The notes: generated from the letters alone by a model not told the origin. A stretch of 40,669 bases of DNA from CAYVDH01 sp964450355 (GCA_964450355.1 CAYVDH010000011.1:1-40669), one strand, 5' to 3'; positions 16,081-25,649 are shown, counted from the stretch's first letter. Translations and numbers: made by a program.

Positions 16081-19000
16081 ATGAAAAAGTCAATTTTATT
16101 ATTCATCCTAACTTGTAGTTACAACTTAGGAAAACTGCTGGCACAAAGTGGCAGCGGAACGGATTTGCAAAGCGAAATCCAGAACAGTTTAAGTACCTTA
16201 GATAAATCAAGAATCTCTACTGGAATTCTTTATGATAGGGTTATTCCTTATGGTACGGTTAAAGAATTAGATGGAACAAATAAGGGTGTAAAAGATATTC
16301 TTGAATGGGACCAGAATTATTATGAGTTAAAAAATGCAGCATTTAACGATTCAGGTTGGATGGATTTAGATAGTATAATTTTAAAAAGAGAAAAAGCACT
16401 TAAAAGTGGAGTAATTCCTATTTTGTTTGCAACATATAAATACAATACTGTCAAAGATAGTGCTGTAGAAAATGATTACTTAGATACACTTAATGGCTTT
16501 TATTATGATAATTATAATTCTCAAATTGAACCTTATAATACTTCAACTTATTTTTCAGCATGTGCTGCAATAACAAATATCGGAGATGATAACAAAGCAA
16601 CATTTTTAGTTTCAAGGGATTTTTATTTCACAAATTATTCATCAACTCCCTTTTCAATAGAAATTGATTTTGGAGATGGTAACGGTTATGTAGCTGTTTC
16701 TTTTGGAAATCAATATACAATTGATTACAGTTCATCAAATTCTCTTACTCACACTATTAATATTAAAGTTAAAAATTACATCACAACAAATGTTGAAGTT
16801 GTGAATACATATTTTAAAGGAAATAGTTACGAAAAAATTAATACATTTCCATTTATAAACGCTGCTTACGTTATAAAAGATTTAGAAGCTAGTAAAAGTT
16901 ATAAAGGACTAAAAGCTCATGCTCGAATAGATATACTTTTTGGAAAAGGTAATAATGGTCATGTAAAAGATTATATTACAAAACCTCTTATAATGGTTGA
17001 AGGTATAGATTTTGCTTATCCTAACGCTCCAACATATAGAGATGATTATAAATGCGGTCAGTTAGGTTTTACAGTGTTTAAAACAGGTAAAAATGTAAAT
17101 AGTCAAACGGCTGAAATTGAAAATGAATCTGATTTTGAAAAAGCTCCTGAAATGTTAAAGCAGTTGCAAGATTTAGGTTATGATGTGATATATGTTGATT
17201 TCCACGATGGTGCTGATTATATGCAAAGAAATTCAATGGTAGTTGTTGAATTAATTCAAAAATTAAATTCAAATACTTTACCAGGTGTTGTTGTTTCCAA
17301 TGATATTGAAAATGTTGTTTTAGGAGCAAGTATGGGTGGTCAATTAGCAAAATATGCTTTAAGTTACATGGAGAAAAATAAAATTTGTCATAAAACAAGG
17401 CTATATACATCTTTTGATTCTCCTCATAAAGGTGCAAATATTCCATTAAGTATCCAAGCATTTATTAGGTTAACTGCTGCAAATGGTTTAACAATAACAA
17501 AAGAAAAAGTAAACAGGATTTTAAATAGGCCAGCAACTAAGCAATTGCTTATGCAGTATTATAATTTAGAAAATGATTACATTTCTGAAAATGATTTAAG
17601 ATATGAATTTATGTCAGATTTAGGAAAACTTGGAAATTATCCTCAATTCTCAAAAAACATAGCTATAGCTAATGGTTCAGGGCATACAACTTTGTTTGAT
17701 TTTAATTCTGGGGATAAATTAGCTTCAGGAAATTATAATACTGAATTTTTTAAATTGAATTATAGTTTATGGGCAACAAAAGGAGTAAACAGTTCCAACA
17801 GAAACAATGTAATTTATGAATCAAATGTATTAAAAAACAAAAAAATTGTTGCTGTTAATAGCAATTCATATGCTTACGATCATGTACCAGGTGCTGCTAG
17901 AGGAGATTTACAAGACTTAAAAATTAATAATAGATTAACTATTTTAGAAGATAAAACTTGTTTTATTCCTACAATCAGTTCTTTAGATGTAAATACAGAT
18001 GATTTTTTATTTAGTTTTGGTAATTTAGCTCCTTATAATCAACCAAATTCAAAACATCCTTTTGATGCAATATATTTCCAAAGCGAAAATCAAAACCATG
18101 TTAAAATCACTCTAAATGGAGTTAATGGCAGCGGAACTGGTAATGCTGATTGGTTTATCCGTGAGTTGTTAGCCAATGAATATAAATTGCCTAACACTCT
18201 TAATTCTAATTTCAATTTAGGGAAAAATTTAAGAAACACCATCAAATCAATTGAAGTGCAAAATGGTGCTACTTTATCTATCAATAAATTTGGAAAAACA
18301 CAATTTGGCTCATCTACAGATTTGAATACAGATGCTGGTTCTACTTTCATTGCTAAAACAGATCAATGCAATCCTGTAATAGTGATTCACTCAAATTCCT
18401 TTCTTGAATTAGGTGATGCTAATGCACCAACTGTCAATAAAGGAGTATTGTATTTAAAAACAGGTTCTACTTTAGAATTAAAAGCAAATAGCACTTTAAA
18501 AATTAACAATCTTTCAGCTTTAGTAATCGAAAAAGGCGCTACTTTAATATACCATCCTGGAGCTAAAATCATCCTAGAAGGTAAAGATGCTTTGTTGGAA
18601 ATTAAAGGAAAAATATTACTTAAAAACAACGCTGATTTTACTTTTTCAAAAGGTAATTCTACAGAAGGAGGACATTTGAGATTTCAATCACAATCATGGA
18701 ACAATGGTGATGCTAAAATTGAAGTTGAAAACAATGGAACAGCGACTATGACTTTAATTGGTGCACACAACGATGATTTGTTAATGGAAATAGATGGCTA
18801 TTTGGTGGTGCCTGGTCCTAATTCTTACCCTAATAGAAATGTATCTTCTGTGGTCATTAATTATGGTAAAGTTAGTTATGGTGCATACTCTAGCTTGAAT
18901 GTAGAATCTCAATTAACGGCTTACGAAACTCGATTTGTTGCTATGCCAAGCAATGTAAAAGGAAATAACACAGGATTAGCTTTATTTGGTCAGCCATTTG

Positions 19001-20136
19001 TATTCATAGAAAAATGCAAATTCGAAAATTTAAATGAAGGAATAGTGAATTATGCCACTCCAATTGGACCTTTGTTTACAGTAAAAACCAGTATTTTTAA
19101 AAATTGCAATACAGGTGTAAGAATATTAAATTCAGGAATTGTCATAGATAATTGCAGTTTTACTTTGAACGACATTGGATTGTTGATTGACAATGCTCTA
19201 CAAAATTCTAAAATTATAAACAGTACTAACATTTCAATGAACAATGTAGGATTAAGAGTGATATCAAGTCCAACGGCAAGTCAAAACATATACGTAGAAA
19301 AATCTAACATGCATAGAAATCAAATAGCCGTGGATAATTACAATTCAGCGATGGTGTTTAAATGTACAGTATTTGGCGAGAACATGAATGCCATCAATTC
19401 AAATGATGGATTAATCAATTTAAGTAGAAATTTAATACTTGTCAATAATGCAGTTGGAAGCACTGTGTTTGGTTCAGATAACACATTTGTCAATAATTCA
19501 GTAGGCATTAATTTATTCAAATCGGAATTGTATCTTGAAAATGGAGCAAATAATTTTATTTCTGCTACAACTCCTTATAACTTTATATTGGGTACAATTC
19601 CTTACCGTTTTGCAGCACCTTATCTTAATTTTACTACTTTCCCAGTAAGTCTTAAAGCCAATGGCAACTTCTGGAATCCTGCACCGGCCAATTTATTAAC
19701 TGCTGGTCCTAATTACTTTAACATTGCAGGTGATAATGGAGGTTCTTTCTTAATTCCTTTGGCTGTTAGTGGTGGTAAACGCGCTGCTTTAAATACCTTG
19801 TGTTACAATCCAAAAAACACTGGTTGTACTACCTGTGAAATGGTGATTCAAGATTCTGAAAAAGAATTAGAATCTATGAACACTGTATCTGTATATCCAA
19901 ATCCGGTAAGTGTAGGCAATGATTTTGAAATTAATTTGAATCAACTTTATGATGAGAGTAACTTAAATCAAACAATTTCCTTAAAAATTGTAAATCTTGA
20001 AGGTAAATTAGTTTATCAATCAGTAGAGAATACTCCAATTTACAGAGTAAACACCAGTGAATGGGTAGCTGGCCTATATTTTATACAATTAGACATCAAT
20101 GGAGAAAGAAAAACCTTTAAAATGGTAGTTCAATAA
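16081..20136 (+). CDS. Secreted lipase/esterase-like protein with T9SS sorting domain
   Basis: A 1351-residue exported protein. Signal peptide 1-21 (cleavage near LLAQ/SGSG). The middle, from about residue 300 (KPLIMVEGIDFAYPN), looks like an alpha/beta-hydrolase: nucleophile elbow G-A-S417-M-G-G, the SFD446SPHKGAN motif found in lipases, and H601 (YDHVPG) as a possible catalytic histidine. Residues about 730-1200 are Asn/Gly-rich short beta repeats (KSIEVQNGATLSINKFG; VIEKGATLIYHPGAKI; NCNTGVRILNSGIVIDNCSF), consistent with a parallel beta-helix. The end (about 1269-1351, VSVYPNPVSVGNDFEINLN to GERKTFKMVVQ) is a type A T9SS sorting domain, so the protein is probably surface-attached or released. 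Substrate unknown. It is a single-gene unit with its own terminator. Confidence 0.85.
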   Translation: MKKSILLFILTCSYNLGKLLAQSGSGTDLQSEIQNSLSTLDKSRISTGILYDRVIPYGTVKELDGTNKGVKDILEWDQNYYELKNAAFNDSGWMDLDSIILKREKALKSGVIPILFATYKYNTVKDSAVENDYLDTLNGFYYDNYNSQIEPYNTSTYFSACAAITNIGDDNKATFLVSRDFYFTNYSSTPFSIEIDFGDGNGYVAVSFGNQYTIDYSSSNSLTHTINIKVKNYITTNVEVVNTYFKGNSYEKINTFPFINAAYVIKDLEASKSYKGLKAHARIDILFGKGNNGHVKDYITKPLIMVEGIDFAYPNAPTYRDDYKCGQLGFTVFKTGKNVNSQTAEIENESDFEKAPEMLKQLQDLGYDVIYVDFHDGADYMQRNSMVVVELIQKLNSNTLPGVVVSNDIENVVLGASMGGQLAKYALSYMEKNKICHKTRLYTSFDSPHKGANIPLSIQAFIRLTAANGLTITKEKVNRILNRPATKQLLMQYYNLENDYISENDLRYEFMSDLGKLGNYPQFSKNIAIANGSGHTTLFDFNSGDKLASGNYNTEFFKLNYSLWATKGVNSSNRNNVIYESNVLKNKKIVAVNSNSYAYDHVPGAARGDLQDLKINNRLTILEDKTCFIPTISSLDVNTDDFLFSFGNLAPYNQPNSKHPFDAIYFQSENQNHVKITLNGVNGSGTGNADWFIRELLANEYKLPNTLNSNFNLGKNLRNTIKSIEVQNGATLSINKFGKTQFGSSTDLNTDAGSTFIAKTDQCNPVIVIHSNSFLELGDANAPTVNKGVLYLKTGSTLELKANSTLKINNLSALVIEKGATLIYHPGAKIILEGKDALLEIKGKILLKNNADFTFSKGNSTEGGHLRFQSQSWNNGDAKIEVENNGTATMTLIGAHNDDLLMEIDGYLVVPGPNSYPNRNVSSVVINYGKVSYGAYSSLNVESQLTAYETRFVAMPSNVKGNNTGLALFGQPFVFIEKCKFENLNEGIVNYATPIGPLFTVKTSIFKNCNTGVRILNSGIVIDNCSFTLNDIGLLIDNALQNSKIINSTNISMNNVGLRVISSPTASQNIYVEKSNMHRNQIAVDNYNSAMVFKCTVFGENMNAINSNDGLINLSRNLILVNNAVGSTVFGSDNTFVNNSVGINLFKSELYLENGANNFISATTPYNFILGTIPYRFAAPYLNFTTFPVSLKANGNFWNPAPANLLTAGPNYFNIAGDNGGSFLIPLAVSGGKRAALNTLCYNPKNTGCTTCEMVIQDSEKELESMNTVSVYPNPVSVGNDFEINLNQLYDESNLNQTISLKIVNLEGKLVYQSVENTPIYRVNTSEWVAGLYFIQLDINGERKTFKMVVQ

Positions 20137-20165
20137 TTTTTTTAAAAAATAAGAAAATCAAAGGT

Positions 20166-20195
20166 GTAGGGCTATATTGGCCCTACATTTTTTTT
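20166..20195 (+). terminator. Rho-independent terminator of the T9SS cargo gene
   Basis: GTAGGGC (20166-20172) and GCCCTAC (20180-20186) form a 7-bp GC-rich stem around a 7-base loop, followed at once by an A and a run of eight T. It lies 30 bp after the stop. Confidence 0.85.
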
Positions 20196-20470
20196 GATAA
20201 TAGTTTAGATACATCTTCAAAATGTTTTGAGATAAATAACATTGGTTTTGTAGCTCTAAGTCGGGCAAAATGTACTATCAAAACTTGTTTAGAAAAGAGA
20301 TTGTTTGGTGGCTGTAAAATAAGCTGTTGGTTTTTGTTTGGAGAAAGTTTCTGTGACGTTATTGTATTGGCGATGGGTTGGGCTTTATAGAGGTGCTGAT
20401 AAATTTTAAAATTATTATTGGAGGTAGTTTTTGCGGTTTTTAAATTTACTTGAATATCGATTGGGTTATT
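20183..20470 (-). pseudogene. Unassigned open frame after the mcrC-like gene (no standard start)
   Basis: A 95-codon stretch without stops runs antisense to the gap, beginning in the last bases of the mcrC-like gene in another frame and ending in the terminator hairpin. It reads, in part, DIQVNLKTAKTTSNNNFKIY near the start and VLIVHFARLRATKPMLFISK near the end. No ATG, GTG or TTG lies near its beginning. It may be the tail of a gene cut off when the defence genes arrived, a poorly started small gene, or chance. The otherwise gene-free 20196-20465 shows nothing else. Confidence 0.25.
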
Positions 20471-22805
20471 TTACTTTCTGTTTCATTAATTCGGTTAAGG
20501 ATACTGCAAAAGGAATTCCAGCTGCTGTTACATGATTATTTTTTGATTTAATTTCCTTGTATTTTTCTAATTCTTTAAAATTAAAACTCGCACCCTTAAA
20601 GTCTGTACTTTCTTCATTATCAATTTCTATCACTAAATAGAAATCTTCTGGTTTATTTGTAAAATATCCCGATTCAACTAAACTTGCTCCTTTATAAACT
20701 TTTGGTCCTTTACTTTTTATTTTGAAAATTCTATCTGCTGTATTTTTACCTGATTCTCTAAGAAGTAAATATTTTGCATTTACAACTTTGTTTTCTAAAC
20801 TTAAGGAGCCTTTATCATCATCCATTCTGAAATTATATTTCCCTTCTTTCTTATACCAATCAATATTCAAACTATTCTTGCAGTATCCAACTAATACAAA
20901 TGTTTCGTCTGGTATTAATTTTTCTTTATTAGCTGAGTCAAAAAATTCAGGCATAGGTTCATTTAGAATGTTTTTATCGTCTTTTTCATCTTTGTGGATA
21001 TCATAAATTTTAACAGCAGTGTATTCTCTTTGAGAAGCTCTGTCAATAAAGTTTGCAACTACTTTTTTTATGAAATTTTTTAAGTGTTCCTTATCCTTAT
21101 TGTCTTTATTGGGTTTTATTACAAAAGCCCCTAGGCCGGGAATTAATTCATGAAAACCTCTAAAAGGCTCATCTTTTCCCTCGCCAGGATATAAAACATA
21201 AGCACCGCCAGTTCTTCTAATAGCATCTTTATAAGCATGCATTTTTAGTAAATCCTGATTTTTAAACGTGCCCTTTTTTACCTCTTCTACCTCTTCTTTT
21301 ATTAGTTCAATGTTTTCTTCCTCAGTCAACGCCTCGTCCTTAGATTTAGAAATTAGCTTATAGAAATTTTTGACTTTGTATTTTGCATCAAAGTGAATAT
21401 GTGTAATCAATTCTGTTCTTTCAGCATCTTTTGGTTCTGTAATTTCAGCAGGCCAAATGGATAAAGTATAGTCAGGACGAAGTGTAGTTGTGTAACTTCC
21501 AGAATTAGGATATGTTTTGCCGCCTCCAAAAGAACGATTATATGAAAATTGAATATTTAAGTTTCTTGAAGGAGATTTGTAGACTCCTTTCATTGCTATT
21601 GCCTTTCCTTGTTTTAAGTTTAGCGACAATTGACCTTTATCGTATTGAATCAATTCTGGAATACTTTTGGGTTCAATTTCAAACACTTCTTTTAACAAAT
21701 CTAATAATGTAAAAAACAACCAATATTCATATAATGTAGCAATATCTTTTTTGCCAGCATCATACACATTATCTCCACCATGCCAAATCAATTTAGCAGC
21801 TAGGTCAAACTTAAGCCAAGCACTTAAAACTTCTCTATACCCGCTTTTCCTTTGAAGCACAGGGCTATTTAGCTTTAATGAACTTGGTCTTGATATTTGT
21901 TTGAAGAATGATTGATTTAATAAAGTAGATATTTTTGTTGCTAGCAATCCTGATTCAAATTTTGCGGTCGAATATTTTTCAAATTTCAAATCACAATTTT
22001 CACAGAAAAAAAGAAATTCTTCTAATGTATGTTTAATAAATCGATTTTCGGCTGTGTCTATAGATTCTGTTTTCCTTGTACTATCAATTTTTGTTGGTAT
22101 GGAGGTTAATCCATAATACTTATTCAAAAAATGATCAGCACTTATTTCCATTCGGTTATTTTTGATAACCAATTGTTTTATGTTTTTTTGATTAAATCTT
22201 CGTATTCTTCGAATATCTTTTCCTTCATGTTCCTCTTCCCATTTGGTCGTAGGATTTGATACTATTTTTTGTATTGCTTCTTCAAATTCTAGTGAATCGA
22301 TTAATGATTTTACAAAAGAAAAGCGTTGATATAAAGTTTGACTATTGGTATCAAAGTTAGTTTCAAATTGTTGTGTAATCGGAGAGTCGATCTGCATTAT
22401 TAAATCCGTGCATTTTTCGGTAATGCTCTCCAGCATATAACGGTAATCTGTTTTGTAATCTGTCTTTACCGATTGTACTTCTAATTTTATTTTATAAAAT
22501 TGCTCTGGTTTATCTTTATGAAAAAATTCAAAGGTTAAAGCACCTACATAAATATTGGGTGAGATAACACCTAAGTGTTTATTTCTACTATGAGGTTGTA
22601 TATAATCTGTTTTTTTAAAGGCATATTTATCATTTGAAAATTCAAAGTCATAAAAGCAGCCTTCCTTTAGTTGATATCTACATTCTCCTTCCATCTCAGA
22701 TTCTTCGCAATCAAACAATGTATTTTGATTTTTTGCATAAATCGTTAATGTTAGTCCTTTTTCTAATTCATCTAAATTAATAATTGCAAATACAACTTCT
22801 TTCAT
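20466..22805 (-). CDS. DUF2357 / McrC-like restriction nuclease
   Basis: A 779-residue McrC-type effector. The N-terminal part (about 1-250) is the DUF2357-like region. Then come the McrC hallmarks: TAENRFIKHTLEEFL (251-265), LYEYWLFFTLLDLL (358-371), and a PD-(D/E)xK nuclease core with RPD445YTL and, after a short loop, HFD473AK475YK. The C-terminal 200 residues (from about 570) are less familiar and may be a target-binding or partner domain. It is the last gene of the operon, 11 bp after the DUF1016 gene. In McrBC systems the McrC subunit cuts DNA when the McrB GTPase translocates; here it would be driven by the AAA protein encoded two genes upstream. Confidence 0.85.
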   Translation of the reverse strand: MKEVVFAIINLDELEKGLTLTIYAKNQNTLFDCEESEMEGECRYQLKEGCFYDFEFSNDKYAFKKTDYIQPHSRNKHLGVISPNIYVGALTFEFFHKDKPEQFYKIKLEVQSVKTDYKTDYRYMLESITEKCTDLIMQIDSPITQQFETNFDTNSQTLYQRFSFVKSLIDSLEFEEAIQKIVSNPTTKWEEEHEGKDIRRIRRFNQKNIKQLVIKNNRMEISADHFLNKYYGLTSIPTKIDSTRKTESIDTAENRFIKHTLEEFLFFCENCDLKFEKYSTAKFESGLLATKISTLLNQSFFKQISRPSSLKLNSPVLQRKSGYREVLSAWLKFDLAAKLIWHGGDNVYDAGKKDIATLYEYWLFFTLLDLLKEVFEIEPKSIPELIQYDKGQLSLNLKQGKAIAMKGVYKSPSRNLNIQFSYNRSFGGGKTYPNSGSYTTTLRPDYTLSIWPAEITEPKDAERTELITHIHFDAKYKVKNFYKLISKSKDEALTEEENIELIKEEVEEVKKGTFKNQDLLKMHAYKDAIRRTGGAYVLYPGEGKDEPFRGFHELIPGLGAFVIKPNKDNKDKEHLKNFIKKVVANFIDRASQREYTAVKIYDIHKDEKDDKNILNEPMPEFFDSANKEKLIPDETFVLVGYCKNSLNIDWYKKEGKYNFRMDDDKGSLSLENKVVNAKYLLLRESGKNTADRIFKIKSKGPKVYKGASLVESGYFTNKPEDFYLVIEIDNEESTDFKGASFNFKELEKYKEIKSKNNHVTAAGIPFAVSLTELMKQKVK

Positions 22806-22816
22806 AATCTTATATC

Positions 22817-23890
22817 TTACGAATCAGTTTTGTTATCAATCAGTTGCAGCAAATCTTTCTTGCTTGGAATGATTAATTCATACTTGCTTGCGAATATTTG
22901 ATCGTTATTTTCAGGTAAAGTAATTTCCACCATAGTGTCTTTTTTATCCTTACATAAAATAATACCTATAGTTTTATTTTCTTCTTCTAGTTTCACATAT
23001 CTATCATAGTAGTTTACATACATCTGCATTTGTCCGAGGTCTTGATGTTTTAATTTCCCAATTTTTAAATCAATTAATACGAAACATTTGAGTATTCTAT
23101 TGTAAAACACCAAATCTACCCTAAAATGCTCTTCATCAAAAGTGAAACGAATTTGGCGACCCACAAATGTGAATCCTTTTCCCAATTCTAATAAAAAATG
23201 CTCTAATTTATTAATTAACTCTTGTTCCAAATCACTTTCGCTAAAGTAGTTTGATTCTGAAAGGTTTAAGAATTCTAGAATATAGGGATCTTTAATGATA
23301 TCAATTGCTTTCTCTATTTGTTGACCCCTTTCTGCAAGTTTTTGTAAATTTTTTTTGTCTTTACTAAGTGATAATCTTTCAAACAAGGAGGTGTTAATTT
23401 GGCGGTCAAGTTCTCTTACACTCCAATTGTTTTTTTCTGTTTCAATTTCATAAAATCTACGCTCCTCTTCTTTTTTAATGCGGATTAGTATTAAATAATG
23501 CGACCAACTTAAATTAAATGTAAGAGATACTGACTGCGACAATTCACTTTCTGAATTCCGAGACACTGTCTCGGAATTGTTTTCTAAGGAAATCCGAGAC
23601 ATCATCTCGGATTTTGAATAGGTCAAATAAAGCCTTCTCATATTTTCAAGATTGTCAACAGAGTAACCCCGTCCAAATTCTTTAGTCAATACATTTGACA
23701 AACCAATTAAAAGGCTTTTTCCATATTCAGCTCTATTTTTTCCATTTTGCTCTTCTTCTACTATTCTTTCGCCAATTTTAAAATAGGTCAGAACCATTGT
23801 CTGATTCACAACGCGCACTACATTGTTTCTTGCCGATTGCAGTAAATCAATAATCTGAGAATAAAAAGGAGTGTTAACAGGTGGTTTCAT
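22817..23890 (-). CDS. DUF1016 (YhcG/PDDEXK) family nuclease
   Basis: A 357-residue YhcG-type protein. The N-terminal DUF1016_N region (about 8-90, with YFKIGERIVEEEQNGKNRAE and EFGRGYSVDNLENMRRLYL) is followed by a variable linker, the conserved LSWSHYLILIRI, and the C-terminal PD-(D/E)xK domain: RVD259LVFYNR, then LID274LK276IGKL, then HQDLGQMQMYVNYYDR. Family members are found in restriction and other defence loci and as solitary genes. It sits between the mcrB-like and mcrC-like genes with gaps of 16 and 11 bp, so it is part of that operon. The linker (about 93-117) is encoded by two palindromes. Confidence 0.9.
   Translation of the reverse strand: MKPPVNTPFYSQIIDLLQSARNNVVRVVNQTMVLTYFKIGERIVEEEQNGKNRAEYGKSLLIGLSNVLTKEFGRGYSVDNLENMRRLYLTYSKSEMMSRISLENNSETVSRNSESELSQSVSLTFNLSWSHYLILIRIKKEEERRFYEIETEKNNWSVRELDRQINTSLFERLSLSKDKKNLQKLAERGQQIEKAIDIIKDPYILEFLNLSESNYFSESDLEQELINKLEHFLLELGKGFTFVGRQIRFTFDEEHFRVDLVFYNRILKCFVLIDLKIGKLKHQDLGQMQMYVNYYDRYVKLEEENKTIGIILCKDKKDTMVEITLPENNDQIFASKYELIIPSKKDLLQLIDNKTDS
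23554..23614. repeat. Two palindromes inside the DUF1016 coding region
   Basis: First: arms 23554-23565 and 23567-23578, 12 bp perfect around one base. Second: arms 23590-23599 and 23605-23614, 10 bp perfect around five bases. Both centre on TCCGAGA/TCTCGGA. They encode the repeated peptides SEMMSRIS and SETVSRNS in the linker between the two DUF1016 domains. Confidence 0.8.
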
Positions 23891-23906
23891 ATTGAAAATT
23901 TATTTT

Positions 23907-25391
23907 TTATGCTTCAGCATAACTTGCAAATCCGTTTTCAACTGCATTTTTATACATTCTACAAATTTTCTCGAACGAAATTTTGTATTTGATATTTGAG
24001 TCAGTTTTAAGTTCAACCTCGGTTAAGCTATTACTCAGGAACTTATCCAAGTAATCTTCTTTAATTTTTTCTCTTACTTTGACATCTAAACAAAATCCAC
24101 CTAAAATTGGAAGTACTTTTGTAAGCTTGTTCCTTGATCCGTGCAATTTTGGTAGTAATTTCTGCATGATGGCAATATCAAGTAAGTTGTCTCCAGATTC
24201 ACCAAGCTCTTTAAGCATAAACATTAACCTTCCTATTTCGCTTGCTGTTCTATAACCAAATTCAGCTCCAGATTTTTTTAACTCAGAAAAGAAAAGTTGT
24301 AAATCTGCTTCTGAAGATTTCAGATTCTTATTAGATTCTTTTAATGCCATTTCCATAAAGCTGTCCGACATATTTGCTCCTTGAGCCATTAATAAATCCA
24401 TATCAAGTTTTATGTCACTACCAATATACTTCTTTAAATCCTCTTCAGTTAATCTAAATTCTATGGTGTTGGCTCTGTCTAAAACCTTAGGACTAAACAT
24501 GTAAGTTGTTTCATCAATATTTACAGTCCCTATAATGAATAAATTCTTTGGAAGATTTATAGATGGAGGGATATTTAATGAGTCATTTTCAATTTTATGT
24601 AAAGGAATTTTATCCCCAGACTCCATGGTGCTCAAAAAATCAGCAAAATACCGTTCAACATGACTCAAATTCATCTCATCCAATATCAAGAAGTAGGGTT
24701 TTGTTGGCTCTTCTGTATTCTCAATATTTTGTTTTGCTCTAATCATTAAATCCAATACGCCATTTTCTGGGCTTACATATTCTTCTTTATTTAAAGCATT
24801 TGGATAACCTAAAAGAGGTTCTCGATTGGTCCAATCGGCACCTACTGGTACTATTAAATATTGAGATTTGTCTGATGCTATCCATTGAGCAAAAGCCTGT
24901 GCCAATTTTGTTTTACCTGAACCAGAAAGACCGCTGCAAATTACAAATGGTTTGGTGCATAAAGAAGCAACAAAGCGTTGAATGAGTTGAGGGGAGAAGA
25001 TTAAGCCTACTTCTTTAGTCATTTCATGAAAAGATCTGATGTCAAATAATTCTAAAATACTATTTATCGGAATTATAGATTTCATAGATTCTAAAAATTG
25101 AATGTAATTTTTAATACTTGCAGAATAGAAATTGTTCTCACCGTATCCAGGTGCTTCTGTTTTATATAGGTATGAAGTTTTATCCTTTTGAATTCTTAAA
25201 GTTTCAGAATATAAAGATTTCAAAAAATCAATATCGAAGATTTCAAACAAAGATTTATTCTTTATTTTTTGATTTTTGTAAAAACTTTCAGAAAGTATAT
25301 CAATGCATCTTAAATATGAATTAGGGGCACCTGAATTATCGCTATGCTTTTCTTTAAGCCAAATTTCAAATTTTTCTTTATTATTTTTCAT
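23907..25391 (-). CDS. McrB-like AAA+ GTPase/ATPase
   Basis: A 494-residue AAA+ protein of the McrB branch. Residues 1-120 form a helical N-terminal domain (SYLRCIDILSESFYKN; YSASIKNYIQFLES) that could read the target and does not look like the classical McrB methyl-cytosine domain. Then come Walker A GLSGSGKT (154-161), Walker B FLILDEMN (234-241), and the McrB-type GTVNIDETTYMFSPKVLDRA (288-307). McrB proteins form hexamers that hydrolyse GTP and drive the McrC nuclease. The ATG at 25391 overlaps the stop of the upstream regulator by 4 bp, so the two are translationally coupled. Confidence 0.9.
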   Translation of the reverse strand: MKNNKEKFEIWLKEKHSDNSGAPNSYLRCIDILSESFYKNQKIKNKSLFEIFDIDFLKSLYSETLRIQKDKTSYLYKTEAPGYGENNFYSASIKNYIQFLESMKSIIPINSILELFDIRSFHEMTKEVGLIFSPQLIQRFVASLCTKPFVICSGLSGSGKTKLAQAFAQWIASDKSQYLIVPVGADWTNREPLLGYPNALNKEEYVSPENGVLDLMIRAKQNIENTEEPTKPYFLILDEMNLSHVERYFADFLSTMESGDKIPLHKIENDSLNIPPSINLPKNLFIIGTVNIDETTYMFSPKVLDRANTIEFRLTEEDLKKYIGSDIKLDMDLLMAQGANMSDSFMEMALKESNKNLKSSEADLQLFFSELKKSGAEFGYRTASEIGRLMFMLKELGESGDNLLDIAIMQKLLPKLHGSRNKLTKVLPILGGFCLDVKVREKIKEDYLDKFLSNSLTEVELKTDSNIKYKISFEKICRMYKNAVENGFASYAEA

Positions 25392-25585
25392 TTTTTTTTA
25401 CTTGAAACGATTAATTCAACTACATCCACACCTAAAATTTTTACAATTTTATTCAGCACTTCAAGTCTTGGCTGTTGGCGGTTTTGCACATAACTATTTG
25501 CCATCTTATAACTTTTGATCAATTGTTTGGCTAACCTTGTTTGCTTAATTTCTTTTCTACCTAGCTCTTCTTTAATTCTGTTCAT
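25388..25585 (-). CDS. XRE-family helix-turn-helix regulator of the defence operon
   Basis: A 65-residue Cro/C1-type repressor-like protein from the ATG at 25585 (MNRIKEELGRKEIKQTRLAK); a TTG at 25609 would add eight residues. The helix-turn-helix spans about residues 13-45 (IKQTRLAKQLIKSYKMANSY, then VQNRQQPRLEVLNKI). Very similar small regulators precede restriction systems in Bacteroidota. It is the first gene of the operon, overlaps the mcrB-like gene by 4 bp, and probably sets low expression of the nucleases by binding upstream. Confidence 0.88.
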   Translation of the reverse strand: MNRIKEELGRKEIKQTRLAKQLIKSYKMANSYVQNRQQPRLEVLNKIVKILGVDVVELIVSSKKK

Positions 25586-25635
25586 AGCCAAAATAATATA
25601 GGTCGTCAAAAGTAATCATTTTTGGTAAATATATC

Positions 25636-25649
25636 TCATTAATCAATGA
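25636..25649. promoter_or_regulatory. Possible operator of the XRE regulator
   Basis: TCATT-AATC-AATGA is an inverted repeat 51 bp upstream of the regulator's ATG, in the region expected to hold the operon promoter. Short and AT-rich, so only suggestive. Confidence 0.3.
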
